Origin: Spirodela intermedia
Taxonomy: Eukaryota; Streptophyta; Magnoliopsida; Alismatales; Araceae
NCBI GenBank assembly: GCA_902729315.2
Contig: LR746279.1
Coordinates: 659,001 to 723,000, forward strand
Direction of reading: 5' to 3'
Length of the DNA stretch: 64,000 nt
In this document: one piece after another, positions 9,548-21,192 of the stretch
Layout: every line of letters begins with the position of its first letter
Numbering within the stretch: position 1 is the stretch's first letter
Made by a program: the position numbers and the translations under genes
Notes under the pieces: generated by a model
Told to the model about the DNA's origin: nothing
What the model saw: only the letters and a program-made list of their open reading frames with translations
Database searches by the model: none

Positions 9548-12305
9548 AAAAAATCAGGAAGGATGTGATTCTTGTTCCGGGTAACCTTTTAGATCAGGAT
9601 GATGCTTACACGCTGAAGAGGCCCCTCAGTTCTTCCTCGACGATGTTCTCTCCGAGATTGCCAATGAAGAGTGTGTTACAGGGAGGGTTGTCCTTCATAT
9701 TCTATAGAACAGATGGAAGATTGTGAGGAAAAAATATTGCACTAGTATAACCGCGATTCCAAAAATCTGACAGCATATTAATGTCTGCGATCATCACCCC
9801 AATCAACATCAAGCCATCAGTTGTCGACTCAAAGCTTTAAATTGTGATATATGATGATGATGATGATATGATGAAGATTCAAAAGGAGAAAAAAGTGAAA
9901 AATTATGAAAACAGTAAGGTGGAGGCTCAAGCAAGACCCCGAAGATCTGCTGGGAAGAGAGAACTCACGAGTAGTACCTGAACAGGGGCGTAGCCACTGG
10001 GAGCAGGCACAGGAGCAGGAGCAGGCAAGGGTAGCTGCTGAACAGGATAACCTCCATATGGATCATATGGCGGCGGTGGCGGAGGGGCCATGTACCTTTG
10101 ATCAAGTAGAGAAAAACGAAAATATCCAATAAGGGAATGAAATCCAAGTTTCAGAGATCCATAATCAGGCAAGAACTTATATTCCGGATGTAATATTTAA
10201 TTGTATTTTTTTCGTCCAAAGAAGATGGTTTTCCACAGTCATTGCTGAAGCATTGGCTGTAGGAGAAAATTTACCCGGGGGGGCCCCAGACAGGCCCAGG
10301 AGGAGGGTGAGCGTGGAAAGGAGCAGGGCTTCCATAGCCTGCGTGGGTGTAATCACCACCAGTCCGCAAGCGTTTACTTTGGTCAAAGGAACTGGAATCA
10401 GCAACGACACCTGAAACAAGAAAGCTGACATTTACTGTGAGACGATGGGTTGATGTCAAATAATATCACAGACTTTACTGTTGACCGTAAATGTTTAGCT
10501 TTGTCTGCATATCCACCGTTGGAAAGTTATAATATCATGCAATAAATTCAAAAAAGATAATTCTGAAAAAAATATATCAGGAAAATATTATAATGCGAGT
10601 GATACACAAAGTTCAAGATTAAAAACGGTTTCCAAAATTCGAGCTACTCATTATTTGGCAAGAAAAGTATTGAAATCCCCTTGATGTGCTTTTCAATACT
10701 CCTGTGTGACTATATGCCCACCGGGCTGTGACTAAAATGACAGACACAGACAATGGGAATTAAGTCAAATGAGCTCATAGAAATATGTGAGGGACAGAAA
10801 AGATGGGATTTCCTTTTAACTGGTAATTTATTTTTAAAAATTGGAAAAACATGAATTGCATGATTAAAGAAGTATTAAATTTCTATAAATATATTTTTTT
10901 CTAAAGTGAAGATAATAAACAAGAATGCGTCTGATGAAATGATAGGAATCTTACTGATCAACATGATAAATAAATTATATCTATGGTTGATATCAGCTGG
11001 TTGTCTTTTACAAACCCCGAATTCTCTACATGGGATACCACACGATGCCAAATGAGTTAAATTGATACGTAGTCAGCTGCAAGAACACCACGAACCAGTT
11101 CTCAGCAGCAACTCAGGATCACTACTTATCGACCGGCCGCATTCAGTAGTAGCAAATCTGACATGGGGAGGGGGTAATCGTCTGGATAACATGGACTGAG
11201 ACAATAGGCTTTAGCAATTAGGATAGCTTGGAAAATTTCAGTTCTACCCCAAAAATAACTTTAAATGAAGGTTAACTGATAATATCCAGAGTGAAATCCA
11301 ATCCGAGTACCGGCTTCCTAGTATACTAAACGCGCAGGAATGGACGGCATTTACCCTTAAATAACTTCTTTCGATGATGCAAATCCTAGGAAAAATAACC
11401 TTCAGGACTTAATTCCCACACCCATGTCCAAAAAAGGAAAAAAGAAATTAAAGAACTGACTTTTCAAATAGGCCAACACCATCCATCGGCTAGTTCGGAC
11501 AGAACTGAAACTCGACAAGAAGTCACATCCACCTGCTCGCCACTGAGCAAGTTTGTGTTCTAGCATTCTAAACTTATGATCATAAATGTATGAAAGTTTT
11601 GTTATGACTGCATTTTCAAACACTGGCAATCGGAATGCATGACTGATGGGTCTAAATCCTAGTGTAAGCTTTTTACGCCAAATTCCTATGAAAATCAGAC
11701 AGACTGGGCACATATATAATCATGATATGATAGATTAGTCCAAAAGGATGAACCTTCCGAATATCTGAAAAAACTGACCTCTCTTAACGAAAAGATTCTT
11801 CTTCGCCATCTCTGTGTGCAAAACGGACTTCGACTCCGCATCGAACACCATGTTCTAGGCCCAAGAAAAATGTCCGAAAGAGTCAAAACCGATGCCAGAA
11901 AGAACCACGCAAATACCCAACGGACACGATGCCTAAATACCTGGAGCGCATCCCTGGCAGCCATGGCAGCCTGAGGGCTTGAGAACAGGGCGAAGCCCAT
12001 GGGTTGCTCGCCCTTCAGATTGATCTGAGACGCCTCATAACCCGGCAGCCACCTCAGCAGGTTCTGGAGCTCTCTCTCCTTCACATCCGTAGGAAGACCA
12101 GTTATGAATACCGTTCGCACCTGCAAAGCGCTCAAACATTAAATATCAATAAAATCGAATACACATCAAATCTTCAGATGGCCGCACATTGAAAGACGTT
12201 TCTCACCTCGTCCATGGAAGCTCGGCTAGGGTTTTCCACGGGAATCGGAGGGGGCGGCTGAGGCGCCCAAGGCTGGTGGTAGGGGTGAATGCCGGGACCA
12301 GCCAT
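8990..12305 (-). CDS. Two-RRM RNA-binding protein, scw1/RBPMS-like
   Basis: Nine exons read on the minus strand: 12305-12207, 12120-11941, 11854-11779, 10410-10275, 10095-9978, 9701-9610, 9475-9406, 9313-9231 and 9068-8990. All phases join, giving 310 aa. RRM1 spans about residues 34-120 (RNP2-like VFITGL; RNP1-like MGFALF). A Pro/Gly/Tyr-rich linker follows (about 120-203). RRM2 spans about 212-286 (RNP2 LFIGNL, RNP1-like VCFIEF), and the basic tail reads FSKNPFGKRK. This layout matches plant proteins often named 'cell wall integrity protein scw1-like', presumed RNA binders. The exact target is unknown. The first seven introns are GT-AG; the eighth is AT-AC and is described separately. Without removing it the protein would end prematurely after RIQ. 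Intron 3 is the longest (1,368 bp). Confidence 0.93.
9069..9230 (-). other. U12-type AT-AC intron (last intron of the scw1-like gene)
   Basis: Read on the minus strand, the 162-bp intron begins ATATCCTTT (9230-9222), the exact consensus of minor-spliceosome AT-AC donors. Near its end is TTTCTTGAC (9086-9078), a match to the U12 branch-site consensus, with the branch A at 9079. The intron ends ...AAAC, so the final AC is at 9070-9069, ten bases from the branch A. There is no long polypyrimidine tract next to the acceptor, as expected for this class. Removal joins CA|G and continues the frame into FSKNPFGKRK. No GT-AG pair at the site gives that frame. Confidence 0.9.
9490..9543. repeat. (GA)n microsatellite in an intron
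   Basis: About 27 GA units in intron 6 of the scw1-like gene, close to the acceptor of exon 7. A second, shorter GA run lies at about 9351-9378 in intron 7. Confidence 0.95.
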
Positions 12306-15169
12306 GGCAGCTGAACCCCTAGCCCGAATCGCTCCTCGACCCCGCTCTCCCCCTACGCCGGTTAACCGATCCTCTCCCACAATTCACTCCTCGAGAGCAG
12401 ACCTCAGAAGCATGGCCAGGCAGAGAGAGGAGTATCCTAATGGCAAGTGGCGGCTGGCGTGACCGATGCGTGCTCTTGTTCTTCCGCGCGGAACAACGGA
12501 ACATAACGTGTTCCCGCTGATGGAGTCCATTGAACTGGCACACCCAAACCGTCCATTTGCTATGACCTGTAATATCCCAGTTTTCTAGACCTCGGCCCGG
12601 CCCGTTTCTCACTCTCTCTCTCTCTCTCTAGCTCACTATGTGCATTAGGAGACTGGGATTGTCATGAATAATTAGGTGTAATGATAGCTGAGATTAATCA
12701 TGACTAATAAAGAGAGATAACCAGGCAGATGGAACCATGCGACCCGTTGACTTCTGGGTCAAACAATTTGACTTCGAACAAATCCCAGTTCTTGATGAAG
12801 AAGACCATCTGAAAATTTTCCAGAAAAGTGAGAATCTTACTCAGGATTAGGACTCACCAAAGTTGGGTTTTTTTTTCAACTGATAAGGAACATGAAAGAA
12901 GAGCTGCGTTGACCTTTTTCATTGCAGCATCGCATGATGAAGGTCAATGAGGTCGGTCTCTTGAACAAAACCCAATTCATGACTGAAGGAAAGAGATCCA
13001 ATAGGGCTTCGGATCATCAGAGAAAGGGGTTCCAACGGATCAAGAAAATGAAAGAAGAGTTGACTCTTTATTATTGCATCACATGCTCCTCACAAGAGTC
13101 GAGTCGTTGACTTCTGCTTTGCAAACAAAATGGCTAGTCCTCTGGATGTGGAATCATGGGAATCCCAGAAGAGCTGGGTTGGCCCTTTTCATTGCAGCAT
13201 TGCATGATGAAGGTCAAAGAGGTCTCTTGAACAAATCCCAATCCATGATTGAAGTAATTTCGACAGAAACCAAGGAAAGAGCCCCACGAGGGCATCGGAT
13301 CATCAGAAAAAGGAGGTTCCAACAGATGAAGAACATTGAAAGAAGAGTTGACTCTTTATTGTAGCAACACATGCTCATCACAAGAGTCCAGTGCGTTAAC
13401 TTCTGCTTTGCAAACAAAATGGCTAGTCCTCTGGATGTGGAATCATGGGAATCTCAGAAGAGATCTTGTCTCCACGAAAAACAGGCTTCAGTCTTCACCA
13501 GAGTCGGAGCGAAGGGCTGAAGAACAGAAAGCAAAGGTGAGTGAAGATCAGTTATAAGACCAAATGAAACCATCTGACGTGAAACTATTGATGAACGCTG
13601 TACCGTTTTCCTCACTTCACTCATCAAGGATGCAATTAAATACGAGACAGACAAATATTATGGATACAAATATTCACACATTCAAAATAAAATATTACAA
13701 AATATAGGAAAATTTGTGAAGATCGCGCATCCCCAAGTAGGCAGGCCCGGGCTTGAAAATATCCACAGGGCTGCCCCTCCCTTCCTCTTCCATGGATGAA
13801 CCTCCCCACCCCCCCTTCTCCCCTAAAGCTCCTAAAGGCACAGCTCTCTCTGGTCCATTGCTGAACCAGATCAGAAGCTCAGTCCGCGAGAGAATGACTT
13901 CATTGATTACATGGCAGACATTCACTGTTATTTGTGATACTTTTAAAAGAATGAGGGATCCTACACAAGCTCGCTGAAAAGAGATTTGTGTTGCATATTA
14001 TCAGCAAAAGTCAAACCACGAGTGAGACCAGGCAACAGCTCTTAAGAACCAATTTATTCCCTTCTTGATTCTTCAAACATTTGCACTGATAGTTAATTTC
14101 ATGTACATCATCTCCACCCAGGTGACAATCTGAAGAGCATTCGTCCTTTATTATTTTATGTAAACAAGAAAGGTAATTGAAAACTCGGGAGAAGTTTTGG
14201 TCAACCTAAATTTTTTGTTCATCAATCACCAGCGCTGAAATAATATGCCTCTAGTACTCACAAACTTGAGGGCCGCTGATCTTTGGAATGCTTTCAGTCG
14301 TGTTCAGGTTTTCAGCGCTGAAATTATGCCTCCCAATGGAATTTTTACACGAGTTAAACCATGGAGCAAAAGAGCTCTGCAGAACATGAAAAAGGAAAGC
14401 GAGGATGGAAAAAGGTAGTAGCCACAGACATGGGGCAGTGGCGACAGCTGGTAGTAGCTGACAACCTATTCTTTCTGAAAGCAGTAGCAGCTTCTGCCTC
14501 TACAGCGGTTACTCAGTGATTTGGCAGGGAGGGTGGGGGAGATGGGAGGGCTTGAATTGCTACCTTTTATTAAAATTCTTACCAAAAAATAGTTCATCAT
14601 TTGCACCTATTTCATAATGAAAATTATGAAGATATTCATACATCTATATATATATATATATCTTTAAATGGCAGATGAATTGGGGTGATTCTGTCTGCCC
14701 AGTGACGGCCTTGATTCAAATGAAGGCGTCCACCCACCAAAAATTAGGGACGAAAGGCGACTGATTAACCAATAGATAGCGAATTTTTTTCTCGATCAGG
14801 CAAGAATACATGCAGGAGAATCGGAAAAATGCGAATGGATTTACTTTAGGAATCAGCAAAATGCTGTGGAAGAGTCATGTAAGATTCAACAATGCAAATG
14901 TGGGTACTTCAGAGAAATATGCAAAATCAATGCCACACCGAATAAAATCATAGAACCGAATAGAGCTTCTGTAGTAGCCGAGACACATTCTTCTCCGAAA
15001 AGCAGTGTACTCTGTATTTGTCGGCTATTTACTTTCATCTACCAGAGAAAATTAATGTCTGCAACATAACCCTGTTCGTCAACTAGAGCCCAACGGGAAC
15101 AAAGAAAAGTAGATAGGAGTATGGTGGTGGGCATGAGATGGATGAAGTAATCGAGCCAGCCAAACAGAG
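12306..15169. other. Intergenic region between scw1-like and ATP synthase epsilon
   Basis: 2.9 kb with no supported gene. It contains a diverged tandem duplication (12895-13460), AT-rich stretches and a short (AT)n at about 14645-14660. The bases just above 12306 are the presumed promoter of the minus-strand RNA-binding gene, with a (CT)n run at about 12611-12630. Confidence 0.5.
12895..13460 (+). repeat. Diverged tandem duplication, about 270-283 bp period; member of a dispersed family
   Basis: Copy A (about 12895-13172) and copy B (about 13165-13460) share GAAGAGCTG(C/G)GTTG, CATTGCAGCAT, TGCATGATGAAGGTCAA, CTCTTGAACAAA, GGATCATCAGA, GGTTCCAAC, GAAGAGTTGACTCTTTATT, CACAAGAGTC and GCAAACAAAATGGCTAGTCC. 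The final 70 bases of the unit recur at about 24138-24210 inside another repeat, so this is not only a local duplication. Confidence 0.82.
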
Positions 15170-15789
15170 TCAAATCTCTGCATCACGACGAGTAGAGACG
15201 GCTAGCAATCGAAGACCAGACCGAGACATTGAACGTGAATCATCAAAGAACAGGGCTAATCTTCTCCGTAACCTTTCACTTTCCTACTGATGGATAGAAT
15301 AATGTCACCCAATGGATACAACAAGGAAGAAGAAACTTCTCTGGATCAGATCCCAGATGCATACACACTAGCATATCGAAAACTGGCACAAAATGCGGGA
15401 AGCATACGGTTCTGAGAGAAGATACAGTCGAAAGCCCCAAAATAAAAAGCTGAGAGAACACGAGGTCTGCACAAAGATCGGAAATGGAACCCTAAAAATG
15501 CGGCGGCAATCATCACGGATCAAGATCACAATAAACCAAGAGATCAGAACAGTGCGTCGACGAAAAGAGAGAGAGAGAGAGAGATAGAGAGAAAGAGAGA
15601 CTAACTCGGCTTCTCGGGCTTCCCGTCGACCCACTTGGAGACGGCGAAGTGGACTTTCTCCCTGGAGGCGGCCTCGGCCCTGTGCGGCTCCTTGAGGCAG
15701 TTCCGCACAAGAGAGGCGCAGATGTTGGAGTAGGTTATGTACGTCATCCCCGCCGCCCTCCAGAACGGCACCGCCGCCCCCGACGACAT
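15170..15789 (-). CDS. ATP synthase subunit epsilon, mitochondrial
   Basis: Small stalk subunit of the mitochondrial F1 ATPase, required for coupling. Exon 1 (15789-15606) encodes [20 protein letters not shown] onwards, with the family signatures [17 protein letters not shown] and REKVHF plus KPEKP. It then reaches a donor A|GTTAGT. If unspliced, the frame ends at TAG 15603-15601, giving 62 aa, shorter than the roughly 70 aa usual for plants. A 32-base second exon (15201-15170) after a pyrimidine-rich acceptor (...TTCGATTGCTAG) would add [10 protein letters not shown] and a stop, giving 71 aa in correct phase. Exon 1 is certain. The terminal exon is my best inference and its sequence is not strongly conserved. 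The start ATG is the only one compatible with the conserved N-terminus. Confidence 0.85.
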
Positions 15790-16663
15790 CGTCTCTCTTC
15801 TCTCCTGTCCTTCCCACCGCCGCCGCACTTCTCCCCGCTTCCTCCTCCTCCTCCTGCTTCGTTCAACGGAGAAAGGGAATAACGCATACCCACTCCCGAT
15901 ATCTCAGCCGTCCGATCCCAAGGCACGGCAAGAGAATCCTACAACCCTTAGAGAGTCACGTGTCAACATATGGTTGAGGCCGCCTTAGCTTTTTTGGGCC
16001 ATCCCCGTCTTACATTCCGGTTGAGAGTGGCCCAATAAATCTTGGCCAAAGCATCGTTGCGCGTGTACCTAACGATCTCGAGGTACGGTGACGTGGTTCC
16101 ACGTTGAAAAATGAGGTCGGTCAAACTTCCCAATGAACGCGAATTTTTACGGAGGATGACGAAGAGTGGAAGTTGGCGGCAGTGAGGAGCGAGAGGAACC
16201 AGTAGAAGCGGTCCCAATCGTCAAACAGATCAGATAGGGTACCTCAATTGCCTCACGGTTGTGATGTTCGAAAAGGCTTCCGCCAAGCTTCCTATCCTCT
16301 GTAAAGAGGGCAATTTCTCCACCAACCGCCGTGAATACTCGCAGTGATCGTTGTTTGAGTATTTCTGGAGCGCGGGTTGGCCATGGTGAAATCCCAGCCA
16401 CAGAAGTCAACGTCCACTGACAGGTCGTAACGATCAAACAACGATAGTAAGTCCACGTGGCACCGGCAGCATTTGACTGGCCTCGCGAATTTGGTCCAAG
16501 TTGTAGCCCTAATGGTCCGACAACTCGAGACACCGGCCCATTTTCCTTGTTTTGAGAAATTGCGGACGGTTGGCGCCGTCCACGTACTCTGTGTGGAGAC
16601 GAAGGAAGAGGGTGGGCTGGGCAGTCTCTACGAAGACTGACCACACGTGTGGCCCAACCACCG
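15790..16663. other. Intergenic region with a repeat arm
   Basis: No gene is supported. At about 15931-15975 there is a match (AATCCTA..ACCCTTAGAGAGTCACGTGTCAAC, interrupted) to the arms of the palindromic repeat at 23.9-24.3 kb. The roughly 165-codon minus-strand frame at 16147-16644 has no recognisable domain. Confidence 0.45.
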
Positions 16664-16688
16664 CAGAGACAACCAGCGAACCAGCGAG

Positions 16689-16732
<44 letters not shown>

Positions 16733-16804
16733 CGATCCTCTGATCTTCTTCAGCAGATGAAGAAGAAGAAGAAGAAGAAGAAGAAGAAGAAAAAGAAGAA
16801 GAAG
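16664..16804. repeat. (GA)n then (GAA)n tract with CNGC 3'-flank similarity
   Basis: About 20 GA units (16691-16730) are followed by TGCGATCCTCTGATCT and then by a run of GAA/AAG (about 16757-16804). The block CAGCGAGC-(GA)n-TGCGATCCTCTGATCT recurs at 33242-33286, the 3' flank of the CNGC gene on the same strand. Confidence 0.85.
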
Positions 16805-16823
16805 ATTTTTCATTCTGTTCGCG

Positions 16824-17229
16824 TTAGGAGTGAGCGGATAGGAGATTCACCAGACCTGAGGAGATGGCTTCCCGGATAGGGTTCAGGAAGATCGGGATGC
16901 ACGCCACCTGAAAACCTTCGGCAGCGACTCGGGTGACAAAGCACAAGGCCAAGACCGGAAGCTGGCGGCGTTCGGGAAGCCTGGGGGGCGGAGAGGATCT
17001 TCACCAGTCGAGCGATGGCAAAGAGAAGCAAGTAGGCAAGGATCGGCCCCCAGACGTTTCCGGTGGGGGCGGCACCGAGAACCACCGTTGCTGTGCCGCC
17101 CAGAAGCTTCAGCTTAATGTTGGAGATGCAGTACAAAGTCTCGGATGGTAATTCAAACAACACGTCGTTCCTGCTGTCGCCGCTGCCGCCGTCGCGCCAT
17201 CCTCCGTCGCTGACCTGAACACGGGCCAT
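16824..17229 (-). pseudogene. Membrane-protein family copy 1, frameshifted
   Basis: The minus-strand frame from ATG 17229 reads MARVQVSDGGWRDGG, then a core NDVLFELPSETLYCISN...KLLGG, APTGNVWGPI and a hydrophobic stretch LAYLLLFAIARLV. After that, homology to copies 3 and 4 continues in another frame (PPPRLPERRQLPVLALCFVT...IFLNPIREAISSGLVNL) to a stop at 16824-16826. The switch lies at about 16985-17010. Copy 1 has two more bases than copy 3 in this interval, so a small indel is the simplest cause. A fragment that keeps one frame through this stretch exists at 32426. I do not recognise the family or its function; it looks like a small protein with two or three membrane segments. Expression is unknown. 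Confidence 0.6.
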
Positions 17230-17396
17230 AATCTGCAAAGTTGACAGCTTTGCAGGTGTGAACGATATTCATCAACATTGGAAAGCGGTCAAACATTATT
17301 TATATATAATAATGTAAGCAATATTATTGAAAGATGTAATAGGACTCCATGTTTGTTGACTTCATGTTTCCATCTTTTTTTATGTAACAGCTGACA
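17230..17396. other. Flank shared between family copies 1 and 3
   Basis: TTTGTTGACTTCATG and TTTCCATCTTTTTTTATG plus TAAC (about 17352-17389) recur near 30967-31012, upstream of copy 3. The duplicated unit therefore included promoter-side sequence. Confidence 0.6.
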
Positions 17397-17717
17397 ACGA
17401 TGTAATCTCCCTCTTTTTGTTCTCTCTTTTTCCTCCACCGATGGCTGGTATTACTATTTCATTAACTTTGTCTCTACTATATTTTATTCTTTAGACCTTA
17501 TCATTACTCTTTTCTCTATTTCATTAACTAGTCGTGAGGTGTGTTTATCTTTTTTAGATCACAATAATCAAAGTCATGTATTATTATAGTCCATTTTATA
17601 TTTTTATTATCATTTATATATTAGAAAACTTATTGTACTTATACTCTCAAGTTTCCATTACACTGATAGATCAGTCCAAGCCCATTAAGATCTTGTTCTA
17701 AGTACTATTTCCTAACA
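17397..17717 (+). repeat. 5' LTR of Copia 1
   Basis: Matches 23124-23441 over its length: CTCTTTTTGTTCTCTCT, TTCATTAACT(T/C)TGTCTC, CGTGAGGTGTGTTTATCTT, ATTTTTATTATCATTTATAT, TTGTACTTATACTCTC and AAGCCCATTAAGATC or AAGCCTATTAAGATC. The two LTRs have clearly diverged, so the insertion is old. The 5' border is uncertain by about 15 bases. Confidence 0.8.
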
Positions 17718-20700
17718 AACTAGTATCATAGCTTGATTAAAGTTTTATTTCAACACAAATAGAGATACAAGATGTTTATTTAGTTTGATATTGAGAAGTT
17801 TGATTGAAGTATCAACTTCAGAATATGGCAAGTCAAGATGAGAGCCCTCTTGACCCACCAAGGGCTACATAAAGTATTATTGAGAAAAGAGAAAATACCA
17901 AACACTATGTCTATAGAAGGAAAATAAGAATTAAACGAAAAGGCTCTTACTATGATTTAACTTAGGTTATCTAATGAGGTTTTACGTGAGGTCATTCATA
18001 AAACTACAATAGCTACACTATGGTTGAAGTTGGAGTGGTTGTATGTGACCAGATCATTCACCAACAAACTATTTCTAAAGCAACATCTATTCATACTTAA
18101 GATGGTAGAAGGTACGTCAATTAAAACTCATCTTGATGAGTTTAATTCTATTTTACTAGATTTATAAAATATTGATGAAAGAATAAAGGAGGAAGATCAA
18201 GTCATATTTTTCCTATGTTCCTTACCACCGTCATATAGACACTTTTAAGAAACTTTATTATATGGTAGAGATACTATATTTATTAAAGATGTTAAATCTT
18301 CTTTGTTTTTGAAAGAGTTGATTGACAACAATATGACTATTACTTCGGAAGGACAACAACTCGAAGATTTGATCATAAGAAGTAGATTTAAGGAGAAAAG
18401 TCAAGAAGAAAATAGAGGTGAGTCAAGATCCAAATCAAAATCTGAAATAAGTTATGTAATTATTGTCGCAAGAAAGGACATGTGAAGGTTGACTATTGTA
18501 AACTCAAGAGAAGGCAGCAAGAAGACTTCAAAGAGTCTAATCGTATTGAAAGTTTAGCACATGCTAGTGTTGGCAAAGATAAGACTTATGATTTTGTTCT
18601 TTCTGTTTATACCATTAAATCCAAAGATGATTGGATCTTAGATACAAGCTGTTCATACCATATGACTCCTCATAGAGAGTATTTTTCCACTTATGAGCAA
18701 ATCAATAGTGGAAATGTTTTAATGGAAAATGATGCCTCATATAAGTCTATTAGTATTGACATAGTTTGTATCAAAATATTTGATGATATCACAAGAACAT
18801 TATTTAATATTGGGTATGTTCTTGATTTGAAGAAAAATCTCATTTCTTTGGACACTCTTGAAGCTAATGGCTGCAAATATTTACGTGAAAATGAGGTCAT
18901 AAAAGTCAGCAAAAGAGCCATTGTTGTGATGAAAAGACAAAGATGTAGTACCTTCTACACCTTATTAGGGACCACTGTTTCTAGTTCAATCGTTGTAACA
19001 TCTACTTCAATGATAAAAGAAGATGTCACCAAATTGTTACATATGAGGTTGGGACATATGAGCGAGAAATGAATGAATCTATTAAGCAAGAGAGGCTTAA
19101 TTTGTAGGTAAAGAATCAGCAAGGTTGAATTTTGTGAGCATTGTATTTTAGGTAAGCATAAAAGAGTTAGCTTCCAAATGGTAACTCACAAGACCAAAGG
19201 TACTCTTGATTATATCCACTTAGATCTTTGGGGTCCTTCTTGCATATTTATTGATGATTTTTCTCGAAAAGTTTAGGTATTCATATTTAAGTATAAATTT
19301 AAAGTTTTTATGCATTTTAAGCAATGCAAGGTTTTACTCGAAAGACAAACTAGAAAGAAAATCAAAAGGATGAGGACTACCAATGATCTAGAGTTTTACT
19401 CCACCGAATTTAATGATTTTTGCAAAAACAAAGGTATTGACAGGCATAAGACAATTCATTATACTCCACAAAAAAATGTTGTAGAAAAAATGAATAGAAC
19501 TCTACTAGAATGAACTCATTGTATGCTATTATCTGCAAGCTTGATCAAGACTTTTGGGTAGAAGTAGTGTCTGCAGCTTGTCATCTTGTGAATAGATCTC
19601 CAACCTTTGCCATTAACTTCAAAGCTCCTAAAGAAGTCTAGTTTGGTAACCCTCTTGATTATTCAAATTGAAAAATCTTTAGTTGTCCAATATATGTCCA
19701 TGTAAATGATGGTAAGTTGGAGCCTAAAGTTAAAAAGTGTACCTTCCTCAGTTATGCCTCTAGAGTCAAATGATACAAGTTATGGCTCCCTGATCCTAAA
19801 TCTCCTAAGCTCTTAATTGAGAGAAATATTATTTTTGATAAAGCTATAATTCTACATCTTAGAGAAAAGATGTCTGCCCCTAAAATTATAGGTTCAAATG
19901 ACGATACTCTAAATCAGGTGGAGTTAGGTATATATGATTCACATAAGATGTATTCCTAGTAAGAACATATCTTAGTGCCTAACATGCATCATGTGGAGAT
20001 ATCTCTACAAAATTAAAATTATTCTCTTACTCATGACCAATTAAGGAGAGATACTAAGCCATTGTTGAAATATGAATATATTGATATGGTCACTTATGTA
20101 GTGACTATTGGTGAAGAAACTTTGGACCCAAAATGAGCCTTTCAAGTTTTCAAATGTTATATCTTGTGAGGATGTAGACGAGTAGCTAGTTGCTATAGAG
20201 GAGGAAATTGAATCTCTCTATAAAAATCAGACTTGGGAGTTAGTGGAGGCTCTTAAAGAAGAGAAAGTCATTGACTATAAGTGAGTTTTCAAGAAGAAAG
20301 GAGGTACTCTAAACTCTGATGATATTAGATACAAATTATAATTAGTTGCAAAAGGTTACAATTAGGTCAAAGGTATTGATTATAATGATATCTTTTCTCC
20401 TGTTGTGAAGCACATCTCTATATGTGTTCTATTATCTATTGTTGCATCATATAATTTAGAGTTAGAACATATAGATGCTAAAATAATTTTTCTTCATGAC
20501 AATCTTGAAGAACACATTTATATACAACAACCAGAAGGCTTTCTTGTTGAAGAAAAAGAGAAACATATTTGTTTGTTGAAGAAATCTCTATATGATCTCA
20601 AACAATCTTCTCGATAGTGGTAAAAGAGATTTGATGCATTTATGACACAACATGAATTCTCTTATAGTAAATTTGACAATTGTGTTTATTTTAAAAAGTT

Positions 20701-21192
20701 GTCAAATTATTTTTTTCTTTATTTACTACTTTATGCCGATGATATGTTGATCATATTAAAAGATATATCTAAAATCAATAAACTAAAAATTTTACTCAAC
20801 AATGAGTTTGAAATGAAAGATTTGGGAGCAGCAAAGAAAATTCTCAAAATGAAGATCTGTAGAAGCCAGAGTGAAGGTAAGTTGTACTTATCCCAAGCTA
20901 AATACATTGAGAACGTACTTAAACATTTTAATATGTGAGATGCTAAGCCTATTCATACTTCATTTGCTGCTCATTTCAAGTTTTCAAATTCTCTATTATT
21001 ATAGTCTCCAATAGATGAAAATTTTATGTCAGATGTTCCATACTCTAGTGTTGTAGGTAATATGATGTATGCTATGATATGCACTCGTCCTGATATATCA
21101 CATGTAATTAATGTAATTAACTATTATATGGCTAATCTGAGTAAAGTACATTGACATGTTGTTAAGCAGATTTTTAAGTACTTGAGGGTACT

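Noticed and set aside
16147-16644. 165-codon minus-strand frame
   Set aside because: No domain, poor composition and no splice partners.
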